64,000 bases of DNA from Komarekiella atlantica HA4396-MV6 (GTDB lineage Bacteria; Cyanobacteriota; Cyanobacteriia; Cyanobacteriales; Nostocaceae). The translations under genes and the position numbers were made by a program. Every line of letters starts with the position of its first letter. Within the stretch, counting starts at the first letter, position 1. Of this stretch, positions 18,345 to 28,113 are shown piece after piece. The stretch is from NCBI GenBank assembly GCA_019359395.1, contig JAHHHK010000038.1:1-64000 (forward strand), written 5' to 3'. The notes under the pieces were generated by a model, which saw nothing but the letters and a program-made list of their open reading frames with translations, was not told the DNA's origin and made no database searches.

Positions 18345-18845
18345 ATGGCGAACATAACAGATCATCGAAAAGAAGTTGCGGATGCAGAGATTCGAGAGAA
18401 GCAGAAGCAAGTTAATTACGACACAAAAGAGTATCCGGTAGAAATACTTGTTCAGAAATACATGGAAGGAAAAGATGAGGACACAAATGAATTATTCGTA
18501 CCAGACTACCAGCGAGAGATGGCATGGGATGATGCAAGGCAATCTAAATTTATTGAGTCTGTGCTATTAGGATTACCCATACCTTATATTTTTGTCGCCG
18601 ATGTACGTGATAGTGATGATGAAAGTGATTTAGGGCGTTTAGAGATTATAGATGGTACACAACGTATCCGTACACTGGCTAGGTATCTTAACAACGAACT
18701 TATGTTGAGTGGATTAAAGAAGTTGGAAAAACTGAATAACTTTACTTTTGCTGACTTACCACTTGCTCGTCAGAGACGCTTTAAGAGAAGTACGCTTCGG
18801 ATGATCCAATTAACTGAAAATGCAGACTTAGCACATGGTATTTAA
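18345..18845 (+). pseudogene. DUF262 (GmrS/ParB-like) domain protein, truncated
   Basis: The 166-residue product covers the start of a DUF262 domain. FVPDYQREMAWDDARQSKFIESVLLG, shown here as its two halves VPDYQREMAWDD and QSKFIESVLLGLPIPYIF, is followed by LEIIDGTQRIRTLARYL and LARQRRFKRSTLRMIQL. Intact members run to 350-600 residues and continue with a second conserved segment after the RMIQL strand. Here the frame stops soon after (ENADLAHGI). DUF262 proteins include nucleotide-dependent restriction (GmrSD) subunits. No partner domain such as DUF1524 is present, so this is most likely a remnant. Confidence 0.65.
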
Positions 18846-18996
18846 GTCATTTGAGGAAGTTGGACAGGAAAAGACTGTATATCAATTATTAGAAATTAAA
18901 GGGGAAGTAGTAGAGTATTTACGTCAGATTTTAGAAAATATTCAAGAGTATTTAAATAATAAAGAATATCTAGATTCTGCGATAGATAATATTTAA
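18835..18996 (+). pseudogene. Possible C-terminal remnant overlapping the DUF262 fragment
   Basis: A 53-residue open frame starts at ATG 18835 and overlaps the end of the DUF262 fragment in another frame. It encodes a helical, acidic peptide (VVEYLRQILENIQEYLNN). It could be the frameshifted tail of the same or another protein after a deletion. No family was recognised, and it may not be translated. Confidence 0.3.
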
Positions 18997-19124
18997 TTAT
19001 TTTATTGATCAATAATACATTTTTTATAACAACGTTTGTAAATTTTAAAATGGAGACAGAGGCGATCGCATCCATTACCCAACTGCAAATCTTCTCACAG
19101 GTGATCGCCATCACTACACTATAT

Positions 19125-19448
19125 CTACTTGGGTGCGATCGCAATCCGAAATCCCAATGCATCTAGTAGCTCAACCAAACCGTAAATTTCTGCACCTTTT
19201 GTTTCTAACAAAACTTTCTCAAGTTTTTCATAATGCTGTTTGGCTTCTTCCGAAAGATTATTCATCTGCACACGTGCATCTACAACATCTTTCAGCGCTG
19301 CTATCAAAAGTTCAGCTGGTAGTGGTTCTTTTTCTTCTTCCAATTCCAAAAATGTCTCTATGTAAGCAGCCGCTTCTTGGGTGTCTTTGAGAGAAGAAAT
19401 CAAGTACTCGTGATAACTTCTACTGGTTGGCGTTTTCACTTCTTTCAT
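19125..19448 (-). CDS. Antitoxin of a HigBA-like toxin-antitoxin pair
   Basis: A 107-residue acidic protein with KEVKTPTSRSYHEYLISSLKD at its start (split here as TSRSYHEYLISSLKD) and a helix-rich body. It resembles the probable addiction module antidote proteins that accompany HigB/RelE-type toxins, although the HTH is shorter and more degenerate than usual (ELLDALGFRIAIAPK at the end). It overlaps the toxin gene by 29 bases and follows it, so the order is toxin first, as in higBA. Binding and neutralisation of the toxin is inferred from this arrangement. Confidence 0.75.
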   Translation of the reverse strand: MKEVKTPTSRSYHEYLISSLKDTQEAAAYIETFLELEEEKEPLPAELLIAALKDVVDARVQMNNLSEEAKQHYEKLEKVLLETKGAEIYGLVELLDALGFRIAIAPK

Positions 19449-19764
19449 AATCTCTCCAATATTCCCTAGCTATTTGGATATCTTTTTCTTGAGTGCTTTT
19501 ATCTCCGCCACAGAGCAAAATTACTATTGTTGACCCTGTTTGACCAAAATAGATGCGATAACCTGGGCCATAATCAATTTTCAGTTCACATACTCCTTCT
19601 CCAACTGAACGATAGTCTCCCAAGTTACCTGACTCGATTCGTTTGAATCTATTTCTAATTTTAGCTCTGGCTCTAGTATCCCGAAGAGAATTAAGCCATT
19701 CCTCGAAAGGACTTCTCCCGTTTGCCGTCAGATAGTTCTGAATTTCCCTTGGTTGTACTTCCAA
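19420..19764 (-). CDS. RelE/HigB-family toxin (Gp49-like)
   Basis: A 114-residue protein with the RelE-superfamily signature of the phage-derived Gp49-like branch (PF05973): FEEWLNSLRDTRARAKIRNR, GVCELKIDYGPGYRIYFGQ and ILLCGGDKSTQEKDIQ. Such toxins are ribosome-dependent mRNA endonucleases or related RNases. It is the first gene of a two-gene operon with the antitoxin. It lies next to a decayed DUF262 gene, in what looks like an accessory hotspot. Confidence 0.85.
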   Translation of the reverse strand: MEVQPREIQNYLTANGRSPFEEWLNSLRDTRARAKIRNRFKRIESGNLGDYRSVGEGVCELKIDYGPGYRIYFGQTGSTIVILLCGGDKSTQEKDIQIAREYWRDYERSENANQ

Positions 19765-20013
19765 TATTGTGATTGTAAATGTGTTATGGCTTAATTTACT
19801 TGAAAGCGCTCTTTTGGGAAAATGTATTCCAGTAAAACAGGCACTCTCAGTTAAGAGTTAGCGGCTATTAACATGACTAAATATAAACACTACCTATAAC
19901 TATTTAGCGATTCCTAAGTAATCATACTGTATTCTTTGATTCAAGAGTCGGCAGTAGCTTGCCATAAAGGCTAAAACTGAATTGGTTATTAGCTATACTT
20001 GTGCGAATATTCC
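19765..20013. other. Divergent spacer upstream of the CHASE3 kinase
   Basis: This lies between the toxin gene and the sensor kinase and must contain both promoters. No conserved site was recognised. Confidence 0.4.
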
Positions 20014-22401
20014 ATGAACAGACTGTCAGAAAAATTTGTTGCAGGCGGTTTTAGCTCAGCATTAATACTGCTGTGTGGCGTGGGAGCAGTCTCTTACTTG
20101 AGTATCGAAAGATTAATAGCAGAAAAGCGATGGGTAATTCACACACATCAAGTTATAGAAGGTTTAGATCGTGTGCGTATTGGTCTTAGCAATGCCGAGA
20201 ACGCGCGAAGTAGTTATATTCTCACAGAAAAAGCAGCTTACCGAGAAACTTATCAAACACAGAAGCAGGAAGTTTACCAAGCGATCGCAGCCATGCGACA
20301 GTTAAGCAGTGATAATCCTGATCAACAACGCCGACTTGATACATTTGAACCCCTAGTTACACAGAAAATTGCCTTGCTTGAGCAGTCAATCAACCTATTC
20401 AATCAAAAAAGTTTAGACAAGCCAACTCAAATGGCTATTATCGATAGAGGCATAGAGGTACGCCGACAACTCCAGGCAATCAGCCAAGCGATGGAAAATG
20501 AAGAAAAAAGCTTATTGCAACAGCGCACAGCAGCAACAGATGCTCGTTTGTCTCAAATCATTATTGTCGTAAGTCTAGGGTATGGTTTGAGTGTTATCTT
20601 GCTGATTCTCGTGTACTCATTGCTACAAAAGCAAATTCGCATTAACAAGGCTTTATCTGAAGAAGCTATTTGTTTGCAACAGCAAGCCGCAAAAGCAGAA
20701 CTGGCGAATATTTTAGAGAGTGTTACCGATGCCTTTATTGCCCTTGATCAAAATTGGTATTTCACTTACGTTAATCAAAGAGCAGGTCAAATTCTTGACC
20801 GTCGCCCCGAAGACTTGGTTGGCAAGAACATTTGGCAAGAACTCCCTGAAGCTGCTGAACACAAGTTTTATCATGCCTATCACCAGGCTGTGGCAGAACA
20901 GCGAGTCATTCAGATGGAAGAATATTATCCACCGTGGGAGCGCTGGTTTGAAAATCGCATCTACCCCTCTCAAGAAGGACTATCAATTTTCTTTCAAGAT
21001 ATCACTCGCCGCAAACTAGCAGAAATTGCCTTGGAAGAGAATGAAAGACGTTATCGCTCATTAGTGATTGCCACTTCTCAAGCCGTCTGGATAGCTGATA
21101 CTAACGGGATGTCAAAAGACTTTTTATCTTGGGCAGATCTGACTGGTCAAAGTAATACAGAAGTTAATGGACGGGGATGGTTCAATGCAATTCATCCCGA
21201 AGACCGGAAGTTGACAGAGTTGTTGTGGACTCAGGCACTCGCAACTAAAAGTGTTTATAAAACAGAGCATCGCGTACGGGTTGCTGATGGTAGCTATCGA
21301 TTTTTTGCTGCGCGTGCGGTTCCAGTTTTAAATGCCAACGAAGAGATTCAAGAGTGGGTGGGCACTCACACTGATATTAGTGAACGCAAACTTGCCGAAG
21401 CAGCACTACAGCAGGCGAATGAAGAACTAGAAAACAAAGTTCAGCAGCGGACAGTGGAATTACAAAGGCTGAATGAAGAACTTAAACGCTCGAACCAGGA
21501 GTTAGAGCAATTTGCTTATGTGGCTTCCCACGATTTACAAGAACCATTGCGAGCCGTGACGGGCTATAGCCAACTATTAGGACAGGAATATCAAGACCGT
21601 CTAGACGAGTCTGCTCAAGAATACTTTGCTTATATTGTAGATGGGGCAAAGCGGATGCAGCAGTTAATTCAGGACTTACTAGCTTATTCGCGTGTCGGAA
21701 CTCGCGGTCAGAAATTTGCCTCTGTTGACTGCAATGCTGCCCTCAGTCTGGCTCTGAGTAATTTACATGTTGCGATCGCCGAAAGCAAAGCCATCATCAC
21801 TCACGACCCTTTGCCAAAGTTAATCGCCGACAAAACCCAAATGGTGCAGTTATTTCAAAACCTGATCGGCAATGCGATCAAGTTTCGCCGACAGGAAGCA
21901 CCCCAGATTCACATTGGTGCAGTCAGAAGAAGAGGGGGGGCAGGGGAGCAGGGAGGAGAATTTATAACTCATTCACTTAGCAACGCCAGTCCGCTCAAGT
22001 CGGGGAACCCGCCCACGCGGCTGGCTCCTCAGCACGGTCTAAACCATAGCTATCCGCTAACAGCACGGGCTAAACCAGAGCTATCCGCTCTCAGCGCAGC
22101 CATGCCCGCAGGGCTTTACAGCACTCAGCACTCCTCACGGGCTACGCCCCACGACGATAACAGCACTTCTGACTCAGTTTGGCTTTTCTGGGTACAGGAT
22201 AATGGCATTGGTATTAAGTCTCAGTATCTTGAGCGGATTTTTGAGGTTTTCCGACGGCTTCACACCCGCCGTGAATTTACTGGTACGGGCATCGGTCTAG
22301 CTATCTGCAAAAAAATCGTTGAGCGGCACGGTGGTCAAATCTGGGCTGAGTCCGAGCCAGGTGTAGGAACAACCTTTTATTTTACCCTCAATGAAAATTA
22401 A
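20014..22401 (+). CDS. CHASE3-PAS-PAS sensor histidine kinase with inserted repeat
   Basis: This 795-residue membrane sensor has an N-terminal span (about 8-30), a CHASE3 periplasmic region (about 35-180) and a second span (about 180-205). Two PAS/PAC units follow (about 230-335 and 345-460), then a coiled coil, HisKA with H506 (VASHDLQEPLR) and a C-terminal ATPase with NLIGNAIKF, DNGIGI and GTGIGLAICKKI. The ATG at 20014 is preferred to an in-frame TTG at 19999. Between the N and G1 boxes, about 85 residues (from about 637 to 721) of low-complexity sequence interrupt the ATPase. That DNA is an intergenic repeat. Activity may be altered. It is grouped with the next two genes. Confidence 0.9.
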   Translation: MNRLSEKFVAGGFSSALILLCGVGAVSYLSIERLIAEKRWVIHTHQVIEGLDRVRIGLSNAENARSSYILTEKAAYRETYQTQKQEVYQAIAAMRQLSSDNPDQQRRLDTFEPLVTQKIALLEQSINLFNQKSLDKPTQMAIIDRGIEVRRQLQAISQAMENEEKSLLQQRTAATDARLSQIIIVVSLGYGLSVILLILVYSLLQKQIRINKALSEEAICLQQQAAKAELANILESVTDAFIALDQNWYFTYVNQRAGQILDRRPEDLVGKNIWQELPEAAEHKFYHAYHQAVAEQRVIQMEEYYPPWERWFENRIYPSQEGLSIFFQDITRRKLAEIALEENERRYRSLVIATSQAVWIADTNGMSKDFLSWADLTGQSNTEVNGRGWFNAIHPEDRKLTELLWTQALATKSVYKTEHRVRVADGSYRFFAARAVPVLNANEEIQEWVGTHTDISERKLAEAALQQANEELENKVQQRTVELQRLNEELKRSNQELEQFAYVASHDLQEPLRAVTGYSQLLGQEYQDRLDESAQEYFAYIVDGAKRMQQLIQDLLAYSRVGTRGQKFASVDCNAALSLALSNLHVAIAESKAIITHDPLPKLIADKTQMVQLFQNLIGNAIKFRRQEAPQIHIGAVRRRGGAGEQGGEFITHSLSNASPLKSGNPPTRLAPQHGLNHSYPLTARAKPELSALSAAMPAGLYSTQHSSRATPHDDNSTSDSVWLFWVQDNGIGIKSQYLERIFEVFRRLHTRREFTGTGIGLAICKKIVERHGGQIWAESEPGVGTTFYFTLNEN
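21922..22176 (+). repeat. Intergenic-type repeat inserted in frame in the kinase gene
   Basis: These 255 bases (85 codons, frame kept) split the ATPase domain. They include TAAACCATAGCTATCCGC (22040-22057) and CACTCAGCACTC (22132-22143). Both strings are also present in the pdhA-ftn2 spacer (6483-6500 and 6508-6519). The block also starts with a G-rich GGGAGCAGGGA-type tract like the one after the MidA-like gene near 31.55 kb. Confidence 0.8.
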
Positions 22402-22453
22402 GTTACCTTAATATATGTAATATACATACGCCTAATATACGCTTAATAGCTGC

Positions 22454-22900
22454 ATGATTGACGATCAGGCATTCCGACACATTGAAATTTTGTTAGTTGA
22501 AGATTCTCCTAGCGATGCTAATCTCACCATCAAAGGCTTCTTAAACGCCAAAATTGCCAATAACTTGCACTGGGTTGAAGATGGTGAAACTGCTATGAAC
22601 TACGTACGACAGCAAGGAGAGTTTGCTGATGCCCTTCGTCCTGACTTAATCTTGCTCGACTTGAATCTCCCAGGGATGGATGGGCGCGAAGTACTAACAG
22701 AAATCAAATCAGACCCAAATTTCAAATGCATTCCTGTTGTCATAATGACCACCTCAAACGATGAGCAGGACATACTACGTTCCTATAATCTCAATGCTAA
22801 TTGCTATGTAACAAAACCCATTGATATCTACCAGTTTATTCAAGTTGTACATTTGATCAAAGATTTCTGGCTGGTAGCAGTGACACTACCACGATCATAG
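22454..22900 (+). CDS. Rcp1-like single-domain response regulator
   Basis: A 148-residue stand-alone receiver. The phosphoacceptor is D69 ([17 protein letters not shown]), with acidic residues in VEDSPSDAN and K121 in CYVTKPI. The [12 protein letters not shown] segment and the overall pattern match regulators that accept phosphate from phytochrome-class kinases. It lies 52 bases after the CHASE3 kinase and just before a receiver-kinase hybrid, which suggests a local phosphorelay. No DNA-binding domain is present. Confidence 0.92.
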   Translation: MIDDQAFRHIEILLVEDSPSDANLTIKGFLNAKIANNLHWVEDGETAMNYVRQQGEFADALRPDLILLDLNLPGMDGREVLTEIKSDPNFKCIPVVIMTTSNDEQDILRSYNLNANCYVTKPIDIYQFIQVVHLIKDFWLVAVTLPRS

Positions 22901-22999
22901 GTTTTAAAATTTCAATTTTGCTTGCAAACCAGAAGATTAAGCGCTTTTGAAAAATGGGAAATCAGGTGATTATCTTGCAAATTGGTATAATCCTGCACT

Positions 23000-24196
23000 A
23001 TGGAAAAGATCAGAATTCACATTCTACTGGTAGAAGATAGTCCTAGTGATGCCCGTCTGCTACGCCAGATCTTTTTACATGCTTCTCAAGAAGAATGGCA
23101 GATGTCACATGTTGAACGGCTATCAGAGGCGATAGATGCTAGTAGGGAAAATTCTTTACCCACACTTGATAATTCTCAGATAGAGAGTCGAAGACAACGC
23201 AGATTCGATCTAGTTTTATTAGATCTTAGCCTCCCAGATTCTATTGGACTAGATACATTAAAAGAATTTCGGGTAGCAATACCTGATATCCCAGTGGTAG
23301 TGTTAACAGGGCTTGATGATGAAGATTTAGCACTGCAAGCTTTAGCAGAAGGCGCACAAGACTACCTTGTTAAAGACCAATTAACCATACAAAGGTTAGT
23401 GCGTGCTATTCGTTATGCCATTGAAAGGAGTGAAATCATTAACCAACTACGGGAAAGTGAAGAACGTACCCGTCAAGCACTGGCAAAGGAACAGGAACTC
23501 AATGAACTAAAGTCGAACTTTGTAGCAATGGTTTCTCACGAGTTCCGCACCCCAATGACCACTATTCAGACCTCTATAGATATCCTTGAATACAACAGTG
23601 ATAAACTGACTGACGAGAGGAAAACAAAATATTTTGATCGGATTCAAAATGCTATTAACCAAATGCTTCAACTCTTAGATGAGGTATTATTTCTGAGTAA
23701 AACAGAAGCAGCTAAACTTGAATACAAACCTGCACCTCTAAATTTAGAAAATTTCTGTAGCGAACTCACAGATATTTTTCAACTCAGTGCAGGCAATCAG
23801 TACAATATTATTTTTAGCTCTCAAGGAGAACACACCCAAACTCAGATGGATGAAGATCTACTAAATTGTATCTTCACAAATTTGCTCTCTAATGCTATTA
23901 AGTACTCTCCTCAAAATAGCACCATTCGGTTTGATTTGATTTGTAAAGATGGACTTGCAACTTTCCAAGTAAAAGACCAAGGAATGGGTATCCCCCTCAA
24001 AGACCAAGCACGTCTATTTCAAACTTTTTATCGCGCTAGTAATGTAGGTGTAATTCAAGGAACAGGATTAGGACTTTCTATAGTTAAAAAGTGTGTGGAT
24101 TTACATGGCGGTCATATTCAGTTAGAAAGTGAGCAGGATATTGGTACAACGGTGATAGTAACGCTGCCGTTACGCTCTTTTGCATCCCGCCAATAA
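23000..24196 (+). CDS. Receiver-histidine kinase hybrid
   Basis: A 398-residue soluble protein. The N-terminal receiver (about 6-130) carries D75 (LVLLDLSLPDSIG) and K125 (YLVKDQ). It is joined to HisKA with H180 (MVSHEFRTPMTTIQ) and an ATPase domain with NAIKYSP, DQGMGIP and [12 protein letters not shown]. It completes a set with the upstream kinase and Rcp1-like regulator, all on the plus strand with short gaps. The receiver may gate the kinase. The downstream target is not evident. Confidence 0.92.
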   Translation: MEKIRIHILLVEDSPSDARLLRQIFLHASQEEWQMSHVERLSEAIDASRENSLPTLDNSQIESRRQRRFDLVLLDLSLPDSIGLDTLKEFRVAIPDIPVVVLTGLDDEDLALQALAEGAQDYLVKDQLTIQRLVRAIRYAIERSEIINQLRESEERTRQALAKEQELNELKSNFVAMVSHEFRTPMTTIQTSIDILEYNSDKLTDERKTKYFDRIQNAINQMLQLLDEVLFLSKTEAAKLEYKPAPLNLENFCSELTDIFQLSAGNQYNIIFSSQGEHTQTQMDEDLLNCIFTNLLSNAIKYSPQNSTIRFDLICKDGLATFQVKDQGMGIPLKDQARLFQTFYRASNVGVIQGTGLGLSIVKKCVDLHGGHIQLESEQDIGTTVIVTLPLRSFASRQ

Positions 24197-24234
24197 CAAT
24201 TAGCTAGGTCAGGTTTAGAGTAGATTGTAATTAA

Positions 24235-24307
24235 TGGAGCTAAGCGGATTCGAACCGCTGACTTCCTCAATGCCATTGAGGCGCTCTACCAACTGAGCTA
24301 TAACCCC
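24235..24307 (-). tRNA. trnA: tRNA-Ala (GGC)
   Basis: A 73-base cloverleaf on the minus strand. It has GGGGTTA/TAGCTCC at the acceptor, the anticodon loop ATGGCAT with anticodon GGC, and the T-loop TTCGAAT. CCA is not encoded. Confidence 0.95.
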
Positions 24308-24408
24308 TTAAGGTGCGTTATATATACTGCATTAATTATTGGTAATTTGTCAAGTAGTCTCTAAAATTAAAGTGTAAAGTCTCTCATCTCCAAGGCGTTA
24401 AGTACTTG

Positions 24409-24600
24409 TTACGACACTTGCAACAAATACGTCATACAGTGGCCCATCAGGAAGTAAACTACTAACATGGCCGCAGCCGCAAGAGCAACTAATGTTCCAG
24501 CCAACATTAAAGAAAATTCTTTATTCTCGTAGGCTTTTTCCATTAAGTGCAGCGACCACGCCACCAGTGCCACATCAAAAACTAAAATAGGAATCAACAT
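24409..24600 (-). CDS. Small two-span membrane protein
   Basis: A 63-residue protein with two hydrophobic helices (about 1-18 and 31-54) separated by the polar segment LMEKAYENKEFS. I do not recognise a named family. The even hydrophobic pattern and clean start argue for a real gene. It lies alone on the minus strand between tRNA-Ala and hisF. Confidence 0.6.
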   Translation of the reverse strand: MLIPILVFDVALVAWSLHLMEKAYENKEFSLMLAGTLVALAAAAMLVVYFLMGHCMTYLLQVS

Positions 24601-24699
24601 ATTTCTTAATATTTGTTAATACTTGTAAAATAATATTAACACCCTTTTGGGGAAGTGTGTCTAACCTAGGGTAGATGTGATTAATGGAGGAATTACAGA

Positions 24700-25473
24700 T
24701 CAGTAAACAGTTCGTACTGGTACGTTGCGATCGCCCAAATAATTTTTGATTTCTGCCACGCTTAATTGGCCGTAGTGTAACAAAGATGCCAGTAATGCTG
24801 CTTCAGCTTTGCCTTGAGTCAGAGCCGTATAAATATGTTCGCAATTACCTGCACCACCAGAAGCAATAACTGGAATTTCTACAGCTTCAGCGATTGACCG
24901 TGTTAACTCTAGGTCATACCCAGCTTGAGTTCCATCAGCATCCATACTTGTGATTAGCAGTTCTCCGGCCCCCCGTTTTTCAACTTCTTGTGCCCACAGT
25001 AAGGCATCTAAGCCTGTGTTTTCCCTGCCACCGCGTACATATACATCCCACCCAGGATTATTGGGTTCGACTCGTCGTCTAGCATCAATAGCAATAACTA
25101 TGCACTGATTACCAAAGCGATCGCTTGCCCGATTAATCAAGTCTGGTTCACGTACTGCCGCAGAATTAATACTAACTTTATCTGCTCCAGCTCGTAACAA
25201 AGCTTTAACATTTTCTAAGGATTGAATGCCACCACCCACAGTTAACGGAATAAAGACTTGTTCAGCAGTGCGGTAGACCACATCCAGAATAATTCCCCGG
25301 TCTTCATGAGTCGCTGTAATATCCAGAAACACTAACTCATCTGCACCGGCTTGGTTGTAAACCTTTGCCAACTCTACTGGATCGCCTGCATCTTGCAGAT
25401 TGACGAAGTTAACTCCTTTTACAACCCGTCCCGCCTTCACATCTAAGCAAGGTAAGATTCTTTTAGATAACAT
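24700..25473 (-). CDS. hisF: Imidazole glycerol phosphate synthase, cyclase subunit
   Basis: HisF is a TIM-barrel of 257 residues. With HisH it forms the imidazole ring of histidine and releases AICAR. D11 ([13 protein letters not shown]) and the second catalytic aspartate in VIAIDARR are present, as are [10 protein letters not shown] and VIASGGAGN phosphate loops. The size is canonical. Its partners are not adjacent, consistent with scattered cyanobacterial his genes. It is divergent from ruvB. Confidence 0.96.
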   Translation of the reverse strand: MLSKRILPCLDVKAGRVVKGVNFVNLQDAGDPVELAKVYNQAGADELVFLDITATHEDRGIILDVVYRTAEQVFIPLTVGGGIQSLENVKALLRAGADKVSINSAAVREPDLINRASDRFGNQCIVIAIDARRRVEPNNPGWDVYVRGGRENTGLDALLWAQEVEKRGAGELLITSMDADGTQAGYDLELTRSIAEAVEIPVIASGGAGNCEHIYTALTQGKAEAALLASLLHYGQLSVAEIKNYLGDRNVPVRTVY

Positions 25474-25628
25474 AGTAACTTTTGCACTTCTGGGTAATTA
25501 ACCGGAATTTAAATTTTAAATTGGCGCGGGTATTCCCAAACGAAAATTTTTGCACCTGCGTTTATTCGCAAAGATTGCGGCGTAGATAACGCTCACACAG
25601 TTCCAAAGTCAACGTTGATAGCTGAATT

Positions 25629-26729
25629 ATGGCGATAATATCCTCGAAAAAACAGCCTCCAGAACCCAACGGAGAACCAAAGCAGCGCCGGGAGTCGGCG
25701 AAAGCAGCCTCCACAGACAACATTTTGCAACCACAAGCTGCTATTGATGAACAAGATAAGCAAGAAGAGGGTATTCGACCGCAGCGATTTGCCGATTACA
25801 TTGGTCAAAAAGACTTGAAAGATGTGCTAGATATTGCCATCAAAGCAGCCAAGTCTCGGAATGAGGTGCTAGATCACTTGCTGCTATATGGGCCACCGGG
25901 ATTGGGTAAGACAACGATGGCAATGATTTTAGCATCAGAAATGGGCGTAAGCTGTAAAATTACTAGTGCGCCTGCATTGGAACGTCCACGCGATATTGTC
26001 GGTTTACTGGTAAACCTGAAACCAGGGGATATTTTATTTGTGGATGAAATTCATCGTCTCTCACGGATGACAGAGGAAATACTTTATCCGGCGATGGAGG
26101 ATTATCGCTTAGATATCACTATCGGCAAGGGTTCAAGCGCCCGGATTAGAAGTGTGCCACTATCAAAGTTTACTTTAGTCGGAGCCACAACCCGTGTAGG
26201 TGCGCTAACTTCACCACTACGCGATCGCTTCGGTTTAGTTCAAAAGTTACGATTTTACGAAGTTGACGAATTGAGCAAAATTGTCCTGCGAACCGCTCAA
26301 CTACTTAAAACCCCCGTTACAGAAGATGGTGCAACAGAAATTGCGCGGCGATCGCGAGGAACACCACGAATTGCTAATAGGCTACTAAAGCGAGTCCGTG
26401 ATTATGCGGAAGTAAAATTGTCTGGGGAAATTACTGAAATAGTTGCATCAGAAGCATTGCAACTATTCCAAGTAGATCCTTGCGGCTTAGATTGGACAGA
26501 CCGCAAGATGCTAAGTGTAATAATTGAACACTTTAACGGTGGCCCAGTCGGATTAGAAACAATTGCTGCCGCCACAGGTGAAGATACACAAACAATTGAA
26601 GAAGTATACGAACCGTATTTAATGCAAATTGGCTATTTAAGCCGGACTCCCCGTGGGAGAACAGCCACAAAAGCAGCATACAAGCATTTGGGGTTCACAC
26701 CGCCTAATGAACAGTTGTCATTGTTGTAA
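25629..26729 (+). CDS. ruvB: Holliday junction branch migration ATPase RuvB
   Basis: An AAA+ motor that drives branch migration with RuvA. Walker A is GPPGLGKTT (88-96), Walker B is DEIH (139-142), and sensor motifs include [19 protein letters not shown]. The C-terminal winged helix contains [17 protein letters not shown]. It has 366 residues, with a longer polar N-terminal extension (about 1-45) than E. coli RuvB, which is common in cyanobacteria. RuvA and RuvC are not nearby. Confidence 0.97.
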   Translation: MAIISSKKQPPEPNGEPKQRRESAKAASTDNILQPQAAIDEQDKQEEGIRPQRFADYIGQKDLKDVLDIAIKAAKSRNEVLDHLLLYGPPGLGKTTMAMILASEMGVSCKITSAPALERPRDIVGLLVNLKPGDILFVDEIHRLSRMTEEILYPAMEDYRLDITIGKGSSARIRSVPLSKFTLVGATTRVGALTSPLRDRFGLVQKLRFYEVDELSKIVLRTAQLLKTPVTEDGATEIARRSRGTPRIANRLLKRVRDYAEVKLSGEITEIVASEALQLFQVDPCGLDWTDRKMLSVIIEHFNGGPVGLETIAAATGEDTQTIEEVYEPYLMQIGYLSRTPRGRTATKAAYKHLGFTPPNEQLSLL

Positions 26730-26908
26730 TGATGGGAATTGGGGAACACGTGGCACTCTCTGGGGATAAGGGGCAATGGGCATTGGGAATTAATTGTCTG
26801 TGATTTTTAGTGCCTACGCCCCACCTTAATAAATGCTTGCTGATTGCATAAGTTCCAGCGATGATAAATTGTGGAATTCAGACCACAGATGGACACAGGT
26901 AAAGCCAG

Positions 26909-27715
26909 ATGATTAAGTTGATTACTATTTTTCTCAGTCTGTTGCTTGTGTTTGGCTGGGGTACACCAGTGATGGCACAATCTCAACAGCCCAGCATTAC
27001 TCAAGAGCAATTAAAACAAGGAGATGAGTTAGCAAATCAAGCTTTTGCAGCTACAAATGCAGGCGATTTTGCTACAGCTGAAATGTACTGGACACAGATT
27101 ATTGAGCAATTTCCTACTAATGCTGGGGCTTGGAGTAACCGAGGAAATTCGCGGGTAAGTCAAAATAAGTTGCAAGCAGCATTAAAAGATTACAACAAAG
27201 CTATAGAACTGGCTCCGAATGTCACTGATCCTTATTTAAATAGAGGTGCGGCGTTAGAGGGTTTGGGAAAATGGGAAGATGCGATCGCCGATTATAATCA
27301 TGTTCTAGAACTTGATCCTAAAGATGCAATGGCCTACAACAATCGAGGAAATGCCAAAGCAGGTTTGGGAAAATGGGAAGATGCGATCGCTGATTACAAA
27401 AAATCTAATGATATAGCCCCGAATTTTGCTTTTGCTCGTGCTAACTACGCCCTCGCCCTTTATGAAACTGGTGAAATAGACCAAGCAATCCGCCAGATGC
27501 GGAATATTGTCCGCAAATATCCTAAGTTTGCTGATATGCGTGCGGCCCTCACCGCTGCTTATTGGGTCAAAGGAGAACAAGGTGAAGCCGAAAGTAACTG
27601 GGTAGCAGCTTACGGACTAGATCCCCGCTATAAAGACATCAACTGGGTAACAAATATCCGCCGTTGGCCTCCCAGTATGGTGGTAGCTTTAGATAAGTTC
27701 TTGAAACTCCAGTAA
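26909..27715 (+). CDS. TPR-repeat protein with signal peptide
   Basis: A 268-residue protein. It begins with a hydrophobic signal sequence ending near VMAQS (about residue 23), so it is periplasmic, lumenal or thylakoid-associated. At least three TPR units follow (ANQAFAATNAGDFATAEM, GAWSNRGNSRVSQNKLQAA, and two near-identical GKWEDAIADY units). A C-terminal part reads RRWPPSMVVALDKFL. Such proteins scaffold photosystem or envelope complexes, but no specific role can be assigned. Confidence 0.85.
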   Translation: MIKLITIFLSLLLVFGWGTPVMAQSQQPSITQEQLKQGDELANQAFAATNAGDFATAEMYWTQIIEQFPTNAGAWSNRGNSRVSQNKLQAALKDYNKAIELAPNVTDPYLNRGAALEGLGKWEDAIADYNHVLELDPKDAMAYNNRGNAKAGLGKWEDAIADYKKSNDIAPNFAFARANYALALYETGEIDQAIRQMRNIVRKYPKFADMRAALTAAYWVKGEQGEAESNWVAAYGLDPRYKDINWVTNIRRWPPSMVVALDKFLKLQ

Positions 27716-28113
27716 AGGCGATCGCTAAGCATACACAGCCAAATTGTGCAATAATTTTTTTTAATTTCACGTCAAGAAAATCTTTGTGACTTGGCGTGAA
27801 TTTAGCCATTAATCAGCCTGTTTTACCTAAGCGACTCTAAAAAGACCATCTGCGAGCGCAAAACATTATTCCTACCCAATACAAAATTAAAGAAATTATT
27901 AAATTTTTAGGTTTTATTTAGATTTATACAAAGAGCCTGGGGTAAGAGTTTTCCATTTTCAAGATTGACTCTTCAATTTCTCAAAATTGTTGATTGGTAT
28001 TTCATTTTACGAGTATCAAATTAGCAACTTAAATTCAGCGTGATTTTTCGTTAGAGGTTTGATAAATTACTATATAAATCCGCCAGTGTTTACTTAGTAG
28101 TAATTTTAGAACT
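27716..28113. other. Intergenic region with one inverted repeat
   Basis: An inverted repeat TTCACGTCAAG...CTTGGCGTGAA (about 27766-27803) lies after the TPR gene and may terminate it. The rest is AT-rich, and no gene was seen. Confidence 0.45.

Noticed and set aside
19999-20013. TTG at 19999 as start of the CHASE3 kinase
   Set aside because: ATG at 20014 gives a normal N-terminus just before the first span, and TTG starts are rare.
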